Assembly (NCBI GenBank): GCA_004005435.1
Contig: RZWH01000002.1
Location: 186,001 to 250,000 of the forward strand
Length of the DNA: 64,000 nt
Direction of reading: 5' to 3'
Origin: Rhodobacteraceae bacterium CCMM004
Lineage (GTDB): Bacteria; Pseudomonadota; Alphaproteobacteria; Rhodobacterales; Rhodobacteraceae
Positions 52,137 to 61,729 of this stretch are shown in pieces. The position numbers were made by a program, and so were the translations under genes. The notes beneath the pieces were generated by a model. The model was not told the DNA's origin, made no database searches, and saw nothing but the letters and a program-made list of their open reading frames with translations. Every line of letters starts with the position of its first letter. Positions within the stretch are counted from its first letter, which is position 1.

Positions 52137-52319
52137 TCAGACCGGGACGTTGTCCCACATGTCCTCGTCCTCGGCCCAGGCGGGGGCGCGCTCGGCCGCC
52201 GGACGGCGGAGCATGAGCGTGGCGCGCAGCGTCAGCTTGGCCGCCTCGGCGCGCGAAGGGTCGCGGACCACACCGTCGATCAGCCGGTCGATCTCGTCGC
52301 GGGGAAGGACATCCGTCAT
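52137..52319 (-). CDS. Small hypothetical protein
   Basis: It has 60 residues and is not recognised. The sequence is hydrophilic with an N-terminal helix (LPRDEIDRLIDGVVRDPSRAE) and an acidic end (EDEDMWDNVPV). A GGGAGA ribosome site lies 6 bases before the ATG, and third-position GC is high, so it is likely a true gene. The neighbours are a DksA-like gene downstream and a divergent phosphatase-like gene. Confidence 0.6.
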   Translation of the reverse strand: MTDVLPRDEIDRLIDGVVRDPSRAEAAKLTLRATLMLRRPAAERAPAWAEDEDMWDNVPV

Positions 52320-52532
52320 CGCAGGTCTCCCTTGGCCGGGGCGCCTCTCCCAACGGACGCCCTCTGTCCGACCCTACCACGCCCGGCGGTGCCCTCCCAC
52401 CGCGCAGGTCGCCGCGGGCGGCCCGCGGTCCGCGCAGTGCCCATAATTCCGGCACCCATCGCCGGGGTTGCGCCCCAGGCGGCGCGCTCTGTATCACCGG
52501 GCGCACCGTTCGCCGCCGCAGAAGGAGCCGCC

Positions 52533-52958
52533 ATGGACATCCGCCCCCTCACCGACCGCTATGCCGTCGCACCGCAGATCGCGCCTGAGGACCTGGCCGA
52601 TCTGCGCGCCGCGGGGTTCACCGACGTGATCTGCAACCGCCCCGACGGCGAGGTGCCGCCGGACCTGGCCGCGACGCGGATGCGCGCGGCGGCCGAGGCG
52701 GCGGGCCTGACGTTCCACGACAACCCGGTGGTGGGCGGCGGGATGACCGCCCAGGCGGTGGCCGCCCAGCGCGCGGCGGTCGAGGGCGCGGCCGGGCCGG
52801 TGCTGGCCTATTGCCGCTCGGGCACCCGTTCGACCGTCGTGTGGGCACTGGCGATGGCGGGGACCCACGATGCCGACGCGTTGATCGCGGCCGCCGCCCG
52901 CGGCGGCTACGACATTGCCGGGCTCAGGCCGCAGATCGCGGCGGCCGGGGCGCTCTGA
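52533..52958 (+). CDS. TIGR01244-type sulfurtransferase/phosphatase-like protein
   Basis: It has 141 residues in the family often fused to beta-lactamase-like sulfur dioxygenases (BLH). The CX5R active-site loop is YCRSGTRS near residue 93, and the N-terminal ITDRYAVAPQI-type block reads LTDRYAVAPQIAPEDL. A role in sulfide or persulfide handling, or as a small dual-specificity phosphatase, is inferred from the family. AAGGAG precedes the ATG at 52533. It is convergent with the histidine kinase gene, with only one base between the stops. Confidence 0.85.
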   Translation: MDIRPLTDRYAVAPQIAPEDLADLRAAGFTDVICNRPDGEVPPDLAATRMRAAAEAAGLTFHDNPVVGGGMTAQAVAAQRAAVEGAAGPVLAYCRSGTRSTVVWALAMAGTHDADALIAAAARGGYDIAGLRPQIAAAGAL

Positions 52959-52959
52959 G

Positions 52960-55653
52960 CTATTCCGCCGCCTGGGCCAGGACGTCGCCCAGCGTCACCC
53001 GGAACGCCGCGCCCCCCTGCCCCGGCAGATACGCGATCGCACCGCCCAGGCGGCCCATGATCTCGCGGCAGATGGCCAGGCCCAGCCCCGCGCCGCCCGC
53101 GGCGCGGGTGTCGCTGAGGCGCGAGAACTTCTCGAAGATCACCGTTTGCTGCGCCTCGGGGATCCCCGCGCCGTTGTCGATGAAATCGACCACCGCGCCC
53201 TGCGCCTCGCGCCGCACGGCGATGGTCAGGACCGGGTCGGCGGCGGTGCAGTATTTCTCGGCGTTGGAGATCAGGTTGATGAAGACCTGCGCCAGGCGGT
53301 CGGGGTCGGTGTCGACGGCGATGCGCTCGCGCACCGGGTCGCGCCGGACGCTCAGCCGCGGGCGCCGCGCCTGGGTGGCATCGAGCGCGCGGTCGATCAC
53401 CGCCTCCAGCGTGGTCACCTGGCGGTTCAGCGTCACCTGACCGTTCTCCAGCACGCTGAGGTCCAAGAGGTCGTCGAGCAGCCGGGTCAGACGCTGGCTC
53501 TCGTCGTGGATGACGTTCAGGAACCGCCGCCGCTCGGCCTCGGGCAGGTCGGCGTCGTCGCGCAGGATCTCGGAAAACGCCCGGATCGACGTCATCGGGG
53601 TGCGCAGCTCGTGGCTGATCTGGCTGAGGAAGGCGTCTTTTTGGATCGACAGGGCGGTGAGTTGCTCGTTGGCCTGCCGCAGCTTGCGCGCGGTGCGGCC
53701 CAGTTCGGCCGACTTGGCCTCCAATTGGCTGGAATACTCCATGATCTGCGCGGTCTCGTCGGCCACGCGCATGAGGTCTTCGACCGACACCGCCGCACCG
53801 CCGCCGATCTGCGCCAGCATTGCGTGGGCCGTGGCCGCGCCGACCGAGCCCGACAGTTCGCGCTCCAACCGCTCCAGGAACTCGCGGGTCGGATCGGGCA
53901 GATAGCCGACCTTGCCCTGGGCGCGGGCCTGGGCCTGGAACAGGCGCTGCGCCTCGGCGGGACCCAGGATGCGCTGGGCCATCATCAGGAGATCCTCGGT
54001 CTCGACCATCGCCGGCACCCAGCCGCGCGCCCCCGAGGAGTAGCGGAAGATGTTGACGAACTCGGCGCCTTGCAGCCGCTCCATCGGGCCGGGAAAGCTC
54101 GCCAGCGAGCCCAGGACGAAGCCCAGCGCATTCAGGATCATCGACCACAGGACGGCGTGCAGCATCGGGTCCATGCCCTCGATCCCGAAGAGCGCCCGCG
54201 GCCGCAGCCAGCCGATGCCGAAGGGGCCGTTCTCGAACACCGCGGCGGGGATCACCGCGCCCTCGCCGAAGGACGGCAGGAACAGCGTCCACATCCACAC
54301 CGCAAAGCCCAGACTGACGCCCAGCCCCGCGCCGACCCGCGTGGCCCCGCGCCAGAACACCCCGCCCAACAGCGCCGGGAGCGCCTGGGCCACCCCGGCA
54401 AAGGCGATGAGGCCGATGGCGGCCAGGGCCGTGCCCCCGCCCGACAGGCGGTAATAGACGTAGCCCAGGCACAGAACCCCGGCGATGGACAGCCGCCGCG
54501 ACAGCAGCACCACGTCGCGCACGTCGCCCGACACGGTGGCCCCGCCCTGCATCACCCTGAGCCAGATTGGCATGACGATGTGGTTCGACACCATGGTCGA
54601 CACGGCGATGGCTGCGACGATGACCATCGACGTGGCCGAGGAGAACCCGCCGAGAAAGCTGAGCATGGCCAGCCCGTCCTGCCCCGCCGCCAGAGGCACG
54701 GTCAGCACGAAGAGGTCGGGGTTCGACCCCTCCGGCAGCATCGACAGACCGATCACCGCGATCGGCACGACGAAGAGGCTCATGGCGCAGAGATAGAGGG
54801 GAAAGGCCCAAGCGGCGGTCGCCAGGTGGCGCTCGTCGGAGTTCTCGACCACCAGGACGTGGAACATCCGCGGCAGGCAGACGAACGCCGCCGCAGAGAG
54901 AAAGGTCAGCCCGACCCAGCGGCCGCCGTGCATCTCCCAGGTGGCGATGGGCGACGCTTCGATGGCGTCGAACATCGCCCGGGGGCCGCCGCCCAAGCCC
55001 CAGACCACGAAGACGCCCACGGCCAGGAGAGCGAAGAGCTTGACCACCGCCTCGACGGCGATGGCGCTGACCACGCCGTGGTGGCGCTCGTTCACGTCGA
55101 GGTTGCGGGTGCCGAAGACCACGGTGAAGACGGCGAGCCCCGCCGCCACCCATAGGGCCGTGGCCTGGAGCCGGGCGGGATCGGGCGGTCCCTCGGCGCC
55201 CGCGCCGGGGGCGAAGACGGCGAAGGACAAGGTCACCGATTGCAGTTGCAACGCGATGTAGGGCGTCGTGCCGACCAGGGCCAACACCGTGACGAGGCCG
55301 CCCAAAAACGTCGACTTGCCATAGCGCGACGAGATCAGGTCGGCGACCGAGGTGATCCGCTGGGTCCGGCCGATCCGCACGAGTTTTCGCAAGAGCGCCC
55401 ACCAGCCGATCATCACCAGCGTCGGACCGAGGTAGATCGTCACGAACTCCAGCCCCGACCGCGCTGCGTTGCCCACCGCCCCGTAGAAGGTCCAGGCGGT
55501 GCAGTAGATCGACAGCGACAGGGTGTAGACCCAGGGGCTGCGCAGCCAGCCCAGATGCCCCGCCTGGGCCCGTCGCTCGGCCCACCACGCCACGACGAAG
55601 AGCGCCGCCACATAGGCCAGGCACACCGCCACCAACACGTTGAAGGACAGCAT
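52960..55653 (-). CDS. SSS transporter-histidine kinase fusion (CbrA/CrbS type)
   Basis: It is an 897-residue sensor kinase. Residues about 1-500 are a sodium/solute symporter domain with about 13 hydrophobic segments (LSIYCTAWTFYGAVGNAA, GFSSATSMVIVAAIAVSTMVS). After a cytoplasmic linker the kinase begins with the phospho-acceptor H-box SHELRTPM near residue 683, then NLISNAEKY near 800 and the nucleotide loop GAGLGLAICREIMG near 860. This layout is that of CbrA/CrbS, which control acetyl-CoA synthetase and carbon use. A one-base overlap (TGATG) links it to the small membrane gene before it. acs itself lies 8 kb away. Confidence 0.93.
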   Translation of the reverse strand: MLSFNVLVAVCLAYVAALFVVAWWAERRAQAGHLGWLRSPWVYTLSLSIYCTAWTFYGAVGNAARSGLEFVTIYLGPTLVMIGWWALLRKLVRIGRTQRITSVADLISSRYGKSTFLGGLVTVLALVGTTPYIALQLQSVTLSFAVFAPGAGAEGPPDPARLQATALWVAAGLAVFTVVFGTRNLDVNERHHGVVSAIAVEAVVKLFALLAVGVFVVWGLGGGPRAMFDAIEASPIATWEMHGGRWVGLTFLSAAAFVCLPRMFHVLVVENSDERHLATAAWAFPLYLCAMSLFVVPIAVIGLSMLPEGSNPDLFVLTVPLAAGQDGLAMLSFLGGFSSATSMVIVAAIAVSTMVSNHIVMPIWLRVMQGGATVSGDVRDVVLLSRRLSIAGVLCLGYVYYRLSGGGTALAAIGLIAFAGVAQALPALLGGVFWRGATRVGAGLGVSLGFAVWMWTLFLPSFGEGAVIPAAVFENGPFGIGWLRPRALFGIEGMDPMLHAVLWSMILNALGFVLGSLASFPGPMERLQGAEFVNIFRYSSGARGWVPAMVETEDLLMMAQRILGPAEAQRLFQAQARAQGKVGYLPDPTREFLERLERELSGSVGAATAHAMLAQIGGGAAVSVEDLMRVADETAQIMEYSSQLEAKSAELGRTARKLRQANEQLTALSIQKDAFLSQISHELRTPMTSIRAFSEILRDDADLPEAERRRFLNVIHDESQRLTRLLDDLLDLSVLENGQVTLNRQVTTLEAVIDRALDATQARRPRLSVRRDPVRERIAVDTDPDRLAQVFINLISNAEKYCTAADPVLTIAVRREAQGAVVDFIDNGAGIPEAQQTVIFEKFSRLSDTRAAGGAGLGLAICREIMGRLGGAIAYLPGQGGAAFRVTLGDVLAQAAE

Positions 55654-55925
55654 CAGCCGCGGTCGGGCGGCGGCGGCGGCGCGCCCGGCTCCCGACGGCT
55701 GAGCCGATGGCTCAGCGCAGCGGCGACGACGATCAACAGGATCCAGACGGCCAGGAGGTAGAGACCGCCGCGCGCGGTGGAGGCGCCGCCCTCGCCGCTG
55801 GCCCAGAGTTCGGGGAGGAGGAACAGGACCGCCCCCACCACCGGCAGGATCCGCGCGGCGTCCATCAACCGGCGCCGCCGATAGGTCTGGCGGGCCAGGA
55901 ACAGGGGCTCGGACCCCCCGCTCAT
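55653..55925 (-). CDS. Small membrane protein of the sensor-kinase operon
   Basis: It has 90 residues and two transmembrane segments (ARILPVVGAVLFLLPELW and GGLYLLAVWILLIVVAAALS) between basic ends. The C-terminal tail is Pro-rich. Its TGA shares one base with the kinase ATG, so expression is coupled to the kinase. It may be an accessory subunit of the transporter-like sensor. The function is unknown. Confidence 0.82.
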   Translation of the reverse strand: MSGGSEPLFLARQTYRRRRLMDAARILPVVGAVLFLLPELWASGEGGASTARGGLYLLAVWILLIVVAAALSHRLSRREPGAPPPPPDRG

Positions 55926-55947
55926 GCCCCGCTCCGCAGGGGCCCGG

Positions 55948-56349
55948 TCATTGCGCCGCGCGCCCCGCCGCCGGCGGCACCTCGGCCTCGGCGAGCATCC
56001 GCACGGCCTCCAGCACCTCGGAGTTGGAGAACGGCTTGGTCATGAACCGGCTCGCGCCGATCCGTGCGGCCAGTTCGCGGTCCTGCTTCTGCCCGCGGGC
56101 GGTGAGCATCAGCACCGGCAACCCGGCGAACTCGGGCATCGCGCGCAGATCGGTCAGGATATCGTATCCCGACCGGTCCGGCAGCATCACGTCGAGGACC
56201 AGAACGTCGGGCTTGCGCCGGGTCACGGCATCCACCGCCGTGGCGCCGTTCGAGTGGGTGTGAACCGTCCAGCCATCGCGCGACAGGATATACCGCACCG
56301 CCTCGATGATGTTCGGTTCGTCCTCGATCAGCAGGACCTGCTTGGTCAT
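55948..56349 (-). CDS. Single-domain response regulator
   Basis: It has 133 residues and consists of a receiver domain only. The acidic pocket is EDEP near residue 10, the phosphorylation site D53 in VLVLDVMLP, and the conserved Lys is K106 in MTKPF. No DNA-binding or other output domain follows, in contrast to CbrB or CrbR partners. It is the first gene of the operon with the small membrane protein and the transporter-kinase, so it is the likely phosphate acceptor. The output could be protein-protein contact or a phosphorelay. Confidence 0.9.
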   Translation of the reverse strand: MTKQVLLIEDEPNIIEAVRYILSRDGWTVHTHSNGATAVDAVTRRKPDVLVLDVMLPDRSGYDILTDLRAMPEFAGLPVLMLTARGQKQDRELAARIGASRFMTKPFSNSEVLEAVRMLAEAEVPPAAGRAAQ

Positions 56350-56447
56350 GCGCCGATCCCCTCCCTATCCCGGACCGTTTTCGGCCTTCGGTGGATCGTT
56401 TATGCCGTGCGGGCAGGGACCTGTCAAAACTCGCGCGCCGGGCGCGG

Positions 56448-57746
56448 TCATTCCGGCGACAGGATCGTCGGCTCGCGCCGGGCGGCACAGTCCGGCCGCG
56501 GGCAGATGCGGCAACTGCTGCCGACGCGCCAGACGGGCCCGACATCGGCCCCGCTGGCCTCGGGGATCAGCGCCATGGTCGCCTCGACCTGCAACGGCGC
56601 GTCGAAGGATCCGCCGCCCCGGACCTCGGCCACGGCATAGGCGGTGAAGCGGCGGCGCAGCCGCCCGGCCAGTTCCAACCGCTGGCGGATCGGCACCATG
56701 GGTTTCAAAAGCGCCTGATAGAGCGGCCAGAGCGGGCACGCGGAGGAGAAGCGCGGCAGCGCGAAGTCGGCCAGCGGCTTGCGAAAGGTCAGCGTGCCCG
56801 AGCCGTCGCAGATCACCAGGCCCACGGGCTGACCGTTCAGGCCCTCGCGGCGCACGGCCAGCCGGCGCAGGACCAGCGGGAGGGGCGCCTGCGTCGCATC
56901 GGCCAGCGCCAGGGGATCGTGGCCGCGGGCAGAGATCGCAGCGGCGAGCCGCGGCTCGGGCAGCGCGAGGGCATCGGCGCGGTAGCGCGACAGCCACTGC
57001 GCCGCCAGGACGCGCGCCGCCGGGCGCAGCTCCTGCGCGGCGTCGAGCACCGCCTCGGGGGTGCCGTCGGCCGCCTCCAGCTCCTGCACGCGGTAGCTGC
57101 GGGCGGCCATCCACGCCTCCACCTCCTCCTGCGGCGTGGTGGCGCTCTGGTCGGCGTCGGCGGCCGCGTCGAGATAGCCCACCAGGGTCTGGCTGCTCTC
57201 GGCCAGGCGGCGGCTGTCCTCGTGCAGGTTGCGATGGAACCGCGCGCGCCACTCGGGGATCAGGTCGGGGTCGTCCACCAGGATGGCGCTGGTCGAGCGG
57301 ATGGCGGTGACCGTGGACAGGACCTCGTGCACCGACGCCGACAGGAACGGGTCGTGGGTCAGACGGTCGTTCAGCACCTCCACCGCCCGCTCCAGTGCCG
57401 AGATGCGGCGGGTCTGGGCGGCCAGGAGCCCGGCCCAGCCCGGCAGACGGCCGGCGAACTCCTCGACCCGGTCGATCTCGGCGCCCGCCCCGTCCGGCCC
57501 GGCGGCGGCGGCGCGCAGCGCCTCGATCAGCCCCGCCTCGGCGCCTTCGGTGAGGCTCGCCACATCGGTGTCGAGCGCGCGCGCCACGTCCGCCAAAAGC
57601 TTGCCGCCGATTCTGCGCCGATTGTGCTCGATCAAGTTGAGGTAGGACGACGAAATCCCCAGCGTCTGCGCCAGAGCGGACTGCCGGATCCCGCGATCCA
57701 GCCGCTGCGCCCGGATGCGGCTGCCGGTCAATCCCGGTTTCGGCAT
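56448..57746 (-). CDS. Short-chain fatty acyl-CoA regulator (ScfR/RamB type), XRE family
   Basis: It has 432 residues. The N-terminal HTH (residues 9-64; QSALAQTLGISSSYLNLIEHNRR, in part) is followed by the DUF2083-like C-terminal region. The end, GSSCRICPRPDC near residue 415, is a Cys cluster seen in this family. Members control acetate and propionate metabolism genes by sensing short-chain acyl-CoA. It diverges from the branched-chain-type ABC operon and, beyond it, acs, which fits. The shared 223-base gap contains repeated TTTACAG motifs. Confidence 0.87.
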   Translation of the reverse strand: MPKPGLTGSRIRAQRLDRGIRQSALAQTLGISSSYLNLIEHNRRRIGGKLLADVARALDTDVASLTEGAEAGLIEALRAAAAGPDGAGAEIDRVEEFAGRLPGWAGLLAAQTRRISALERAVEVLNDRLTHDPFLSASVHEVLSTVTAIRSTSAILVDDPDLIPEWRARFHRNLHEDSRRLAESSQTLVGYLDAAADADQSATTPQEEVEAWMAARSYRVQELEAADGTPEAVLDAAQELRPAARVLAAQWLSRYRADALALPEPRLAAAISARGHDPLALADATQAPLPLVLRRLAVRREGLNGQPVGLVICDGSGTLTFRKPLADFALPRFSSACPLWPLYQALLKPMVPIRQRLELAGRLRRRFTAYAVAEVRGGGSFDAPLQVEATMALIPEASGADVGPVWRVGSSCRICPRPDCAARREPTILSPE

Positions 57747-57796
57747 CGGCGAAAATCCTTTCCGATCAGCCCGTTTCTGCGCCTGCGGGAGAATTA

Positions 57797-57908
57797 GTTT
57801 ACAGCTATTCTGCCCTGCGTGTTTATTTGTTTACAGAAAAATCCTTTCGGTGTGGGCACTTGTTGCGCAATTTTCGACCGTTCCGCATTCTTGCCACAGT
57901 CCTGTAAA
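57797..57908. promoter_or_regulatory. Repeated GTTTACAG motifs in the scfR-ABC divergent region
   Basis: GTTTACAG occurs at 57797-57804 and 57829-57836 as a direct repeat 32 bases apart. The inverted form CTGTAAA lies at 57902-57908. The gap is A/T-rich for this genome and holds the promoters of the ScfR-like regulator (minus) and the ABC operon (plus). It is a candidate operator set for ScfR, not tested. Confidence 0.5.
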
Positions 57909-57969
57909 GGACAGGCGCGCACGTGGCGGGACTGTCGCGGCGCACCGCTCATCTCATGGGAGGACATAG

Positions 57970-59346
57970 ATGACGAGATCCAGCTTTACCCGCAGAGGCC
58001 TGTTGAAGACCGGCGCCGGTGTCGGCGCTGGCCTGGCGCTGCCGACGATCTTTACCGGCGCGTCCTGGGCGCAGACGTCGGGCTTCACCAACGCGCCAGA
58101 GGGCGACACCGTCACCCTGGGCTTCAACGTTCCGCAGTCCGGCCCCTATGCCGACGAGGGTGCCGACGAGTTGCGCGCCTACATGCTAGCGGTCGAGCAC
58201 CTCAACGGCGAGGGCGACGGCGGCATGATCGACACCTTCACCTCTAAGACGCTGGATGGCACCGGCATCATGGGCAAGAAGGTCGAATACGTCACCGGCG
58301 ATACCCAGACCAAGTCGGACGCCGCCCGCGCCTCGGCCCGCTCGATGATCGAGAAGGACGGCGCGATCATGATCACCGGCGGCTCGTCCTCGGGCGTCGC
58401 CGTCGCCGTGCAGGCCCTGTGCCAGGAGGCCGGCGTCATCTTCATGGCCGGTCTGACGCATTCCAACGACACCACCGGCAAGGACCGCAAGGCCAACGGC
58501 TTCCGCCACTTCTTCAACTCCTACATGTCCGGCGCTGCGCTGGCGCCGATCCTGGCCAACGAGTACGGCACCGACCGGCGGGCCTATCACCTGACGGCCG
58601 ACTACAACTGGGGCTACACCACCGAAGAGGCGATCCGCACCTCGACCGAGGCGATGGGTTGGGAGACGGTGAACGCGGTCAAGACGCCGCTGACGCAGAC
58701 CGACTTTTCCTCCTACATCGCGCCGGTGCTCCAGTCCGGGGCCGACGTTCTGGTCCTGAACCACTACGGCGGCAACATGGTCAACTCTCTGACCAACGCG
58801 GTGCAGTTCGGCCTGCGCGAGGCCGAGGCCAACGGCAAGCAGTTCCAGATCGTCGTGCCGCTCTACTCCGAGCTGATGGCGCTGGGCGCGGGCGAGAACA
58901 TCGCCGGCATCATCGGCTCGCAGAACTGGGACTGGAAGCTGGAGAACCAGCTGGGCAGCCGCTACGTCGGCACCAACGCCTTCACCCAGTCGTTCGGCAA
59001 GAAGTACGGCTTTCCGCCGTCCCAGGCGGCGCACACCTGCTACGTGCAGACGCTGCTCTATGCCGACGCGGTGAACCGCGCGGGCAGCTTCGCGCCCTGC
59101 GCGGTGGTCGAGGCGCTGGAAGGGTTCGAGTTCGACGGGCTGGGCAACGGTCCGACGCTCTATCGCGCCGAGGACCACCAGTGCTTCAAGGATGTGGTCG
59201 TGGTGCGCGGCGCGGCGAACCCCGACGCCCAGACCCGCGAGCTGGTGGACATCATCGAGGCGACCCCGGTCGAGCAGGTGACCTATCCGCACGACCACCC
59301 GCAGTTCGCCGGCGGCGAGCTGGGCTCCTGCAACAACGGCGCCTGA
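57970..59346 (+). CDS. ABC transporter substrate-binding protein (Tat-exported, LivK/UrtA-like)
   Basis: It is a 458-residue periplasmic binding protein of the leucine/urea type. A twin-arginine signal is present (TRRGLLKTGAG near residues 7-17), with likely cleavage after the WAQ region. The body has TLGFNVPQSGPYADEGADELRAY (in part), MITGGSSSGVAVAVQAL and ADYNWGYTTEE. It is longer than typical LivK and closer to short-chain amide/urea binders. GGGAGGA precedes the ATG. It is the first gene of a five-gene ABC operon that ends just before acs, so a carboxylate or amide substrate is possible. The ligand is not readable. Confidence 0.87.
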   Translation: MTRSSFTRRGLLKTGAGVGAGLALPTIFTGASWAQTSGFTNAPEGDTVTLGFNVPQSGPYADEGADELRAYMLAVEHLNGEGDGGMIDTFTSKTLDGTGIMGKKVEYVTGDTQTKSDAARASARSMIEKDGAIMITGGSSSGVAVAVQALCQEAGVIFMAGLTHSNDTTGKDRKANGFRHFFNSYMSGAALAPILANEYGTDRRAYHLTADYNWGYTTEEAIRTSTEAMGWETVNAVKTPLTQTDFSSYIAPVLQSGADVLVLNHYGGNMVNSLTNAVQFGLREAEANGKQFQIVVPLYSELMALGAGENIAGIIGSQNWDWKLENQLGSRYVGTNAFTQSFGKKYGFPPSQAAHTCYVQTLLYADAVNRAGSFAPCAVVEALEGFEFDGLGNGPTLYRAEDHQCFKDVVVVRGAANPDAQTRELVDIIEATPVEQVTYPHDHPQFAGGELGSCNNGA

Positions 59347-59359
59347 GCGTCTGACAGGG

Positions 59360-59378
59360 GGCGGGCCGCGGGCCCGCC
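59360..59378 (+). promoter_or_regulatory. Intercistronic hairpin after the binding-protein gene
   Basis: GGCGGGCC pairs with GGCCCGCC around GCG, 13 bases after the stop. Such hairpins protect the 5' part of the message, so that the binding protein is made in excess over the membrane subunits. There is no T-run. Confidence 0.55.
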
Positions 59379-59462
59379 TCCGACCGGCGCGGACGGCCCG
59401 CCCCCGATCACGGGGCGGCGGCGTCCGCCCACTCATATCGACAACCGCACGGGGACGGGTCC

Positions 59463-60494
59463 ATGGACGCCATCATCCTTCAGATTCTGAATGGCCTCGA
59501 CAAGGGCTCGGCCTATGCGCTGATCGCTCTCGGGCTGACGCTGATCTTCGGCACGCTGGGGGTGGTGAACTTCGCCCACGGTGCGCTGTTCATGATCGGC
59601 GCCTTCTGCGCCGTCACGCTCAGCCGCATCCTGACCCTCAGCCATACGGTCGTGGACGACAGCCGCACCGATTTCCTTGGCAATCCGCTGAAGGTCGAGG
59701 TTCCTTACGTCTACGACTGGTTCGGGCAGGCCGCGGGCGACACGATCATCGACTGGGCGGTGCCGCTGTCGATCCTCTTTGCCATCCCGATCATGGCGCT
59801 GGTGGGTCTCGCCATGGAGCGCGGGCTGATCAAGCATTTCTACAAGCGCCCCCATGCCGACCAGATCCTCGTGACCTTCGGCCTGGCGATCGTGCTGCAA
59901 GAGATCATCAAGTATTTCTACGGCGCCAACCCGATCCCGACGCCCGCACCCGACGCCTTCCGCGGCTCGTTCGACTTTGGCGTGCTGCTGGGCTTTGACC
60001 CGAACACGATCATCTATCCGTTCTGGCGACTGGTCTACTTCGCCTTCGCCATGGTGATCATCGCCGCGGTCTTTGCCTTCCTCCAGTTCACCACCTTCGG
60101 AATGGTGGTCCGCGCCGGCATGGCCGACCGCGAGACGGTGGGCCTGCTCGGGATCAACATCGACCGCCGCTTCACCGTGATGTTCGCCATCGCCGCGGTG
60201 GTCGCGGGACTGGCGGGGGTGATGTACACACCGATCAACAGTCCGAACTACCACATGGGCATGGACTTTCTCGTCCTGAGCTTCGTCGTGGTGGTCGTCG
60301 GCGGCATGGGGTCGCTGCCGGGTGCGGTGCTGGCGGGGTTCCTGCTGGGCATCCTCGAAAGCTTCGCCTCCATGGCGGCCGTCATCGACCTGATCCCGGG
60401 CATCAACCAGGTGATCATCTACCTCGTCGCCATCGTCATTCTGCTTACCCGTCCTCGTGGCCTGATGGGCCGCAAGGGCGTGATGGAGGACTGA
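59463..60494 (+). CDS. livH: Branched-chain-type ABC transporter permease (LivH)
   Basis: It is a 343-residue membrane protein with 8-9 hydrophobic segments. The family blocks are GLDKGSAYALIALGLTLIFG (N-terminus), VNFAHGALFM, and VVVVVGGMGSLPGAVLAGFL near the C-terminus. It is slightly longer than E. coli LivH because of a periplasmic loop near residues 60-90. It follows the binding protein by 116 bases, and livM starts 3 bases after its stop. Confidence 0.92.
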   Translation: MDAIILQILNGLDKGSAYALIALGLTLIFGTLGVVNFAHGALFMIGAFCAVTLSRILTLSHTVVDDSRTDFLGNPLKVEVPYVYDWFGQAAGDTIIDWAVPLSILFAIPIMALVGLAMERGLIKHFYKRPHADQILVTFGLAIVLQEIIKYFYGANPIPTPAPDAFRGSFDFGVLLGFDPNTIIYPFWRLVYFAFAMVIIAAVFAFLQFTTFGMVVRAGMADRETVGLLGINIDRRFTVMFAIAAVVAGLAGVMYTPINSPNYHMGMDFLVLSFVVVVVGGMGSLPGAVLAGFLLGILESFASMAAVIDLIPGINQVIIYLVAIVILLTRPRGLMGRKGVMED

Positions 60495-60497
60495 GCC

Positions 60498-61718
60498 ATG
60501 CTCGGACTGAACCGCAAGGACGCCATGCTGCTGATGGTCGTGGTGCTCCTCACCCTCTTCGCCCCGTTCCTCCTCAACCCCTTCCCCGAAGGGTCGAGCC
60601 TGGCGCAGTTCAACGCGGGCTATCCCGACCTGATGCAGCGTTTCGTGATCTTCGGGATCTTCGCCATCGGCTTCAACATCCTGTTCGGGCTGACCGGATA
60701 CCTCAGCTTCGGCCATGCCGCGTTCCTCGGGGCGGGCAGCTATGCCGGGGTCTGGATGATGAAGCTGCTGACGATGAACGTGATCCCGGCTATCATCGTC
60801 TCGGTGGTGGTGGCGGGCCTGTTCTCGCTTCTGATCGGGTTCATCTCGCTCAGGCGGTCCGGCATCTACTTTTCGATCCTGACGCTGGCCTTTGCGCAGA
60901 TGTCCTTTGCCCTGGCCTATTCGGTGCTGACGCCGATCACCGGCGGCGAGACCGGCCTGCAACTGAGCCTCAACGACCCCCGCATCCTGGGGGTCTCGTC
61001 CACCGGGGACGGGTCGATCCCCGTGACCAACCTCTTCGGACTGGAGATGCGCGACAGCTTCGAGTGGGAGGTGGGCGCGTGGCTGTTCACCTTCAACGCC
61101 GGCTACTACGTCTGCGCCGCGGTGATGCTGGTGGCCTTCTACGTCGCCATCCGTATCTTCCGCTCGCCCTTCGGGATGATGCTGCGCGCGGTCAAGTCGA
61201 ACCAGCAGCGGATGAACTACACCGGCCTGAACCCCAAGCCCTACACCCTGGCGGCCTTCGTCATCTCGGGGATGTATGCGGGGCTGGCCGGGGGGCTGAT
61301 GGTGTCGATGGACCCGCTGGCGGGCGCCGAGCGCATGTTCTGGACCGCCAGCGGAGAGGTCGTGCTGATGACCATCCTCGGCGGCGCGGGCACGCTGATC
61401 GGTCCGGTGCTGGGTGCGGGCCTGATCAAGTACATGGAAAACATCGTCTCCAAGATCAACTCGACCATCCTGCACGAATGGTTCGCCTTCATGCCCGACG
61501 GAATCGAGGATCTGCTGGTCACGCTGGTCTATCCCTTCATCGGCAAGGGGTGGCATCTGACGCTGGGCATCATGTTCATGCTCGTCGTGATCTTCCTGCC
61601 CGGCGGCCTCGTCGAGGGCGGTCAGCGGATCGGGCGCCTGTTCCGCCGCCGCGACCGCAAGGGCACGGGCGTCGAGGCGCCCGCCGCCGAGCAGCGCCGC
61701 AAGACCCCCGCGGAATAA
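60498..61718 (+). CDS. livM: Branched-chain-type ABC transporter permease (LivM)
   Basis: It is a 406-residue membrane protein with about 10 hydrophobic segments. It has the family motifs [20 protein letters not shown] near residue 60, [20 protein letters not shown] and [18 protein letters not shown] near 295. A 30-residue charged tail follows (RRRDRKGTG). It starts 3 bases after livH, and the ATPase gene follows after 11 bases. Confidence 0.92.
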   Translation: MLGLNRKDAMLLMVVVLLTLFAPFLLNPFPEGSSLAQFNAGYPDLMQRFVIFGIFAIGFNILFGLTGYLSFGHAAFLGAGSYAGVWMMKLLTMNVIPAIIVSVVVAGLFSLLIGFISLRRSGIYFSILTLAFAQMSFALAYSVLTPITGGETGLQLSLNDPRILGVSSTGDGSIPVTNLFGLEMRDSFEWEVGAWLFTFNAGYYVCAAVMLVAFYVAIRIFRSPFGMMLRAVKSNQQRMNYTGLNPKPYTLAAFVISGMYAGLAGGLMVSMDPLAGAERMFWTASGEVVLMTILGGAGTLIGPVLGAGLIKYMENIVSKINSTILHEWFAFMPDGIEDLLVTLVYPFIGKGWHLTLGIMFMLVVIFLPGGLVEGGQRIGRLFRRRDRKGTGVEAPAAEQRRKTPAE

Positions 61719-61729
61719 GGAGACGGACC

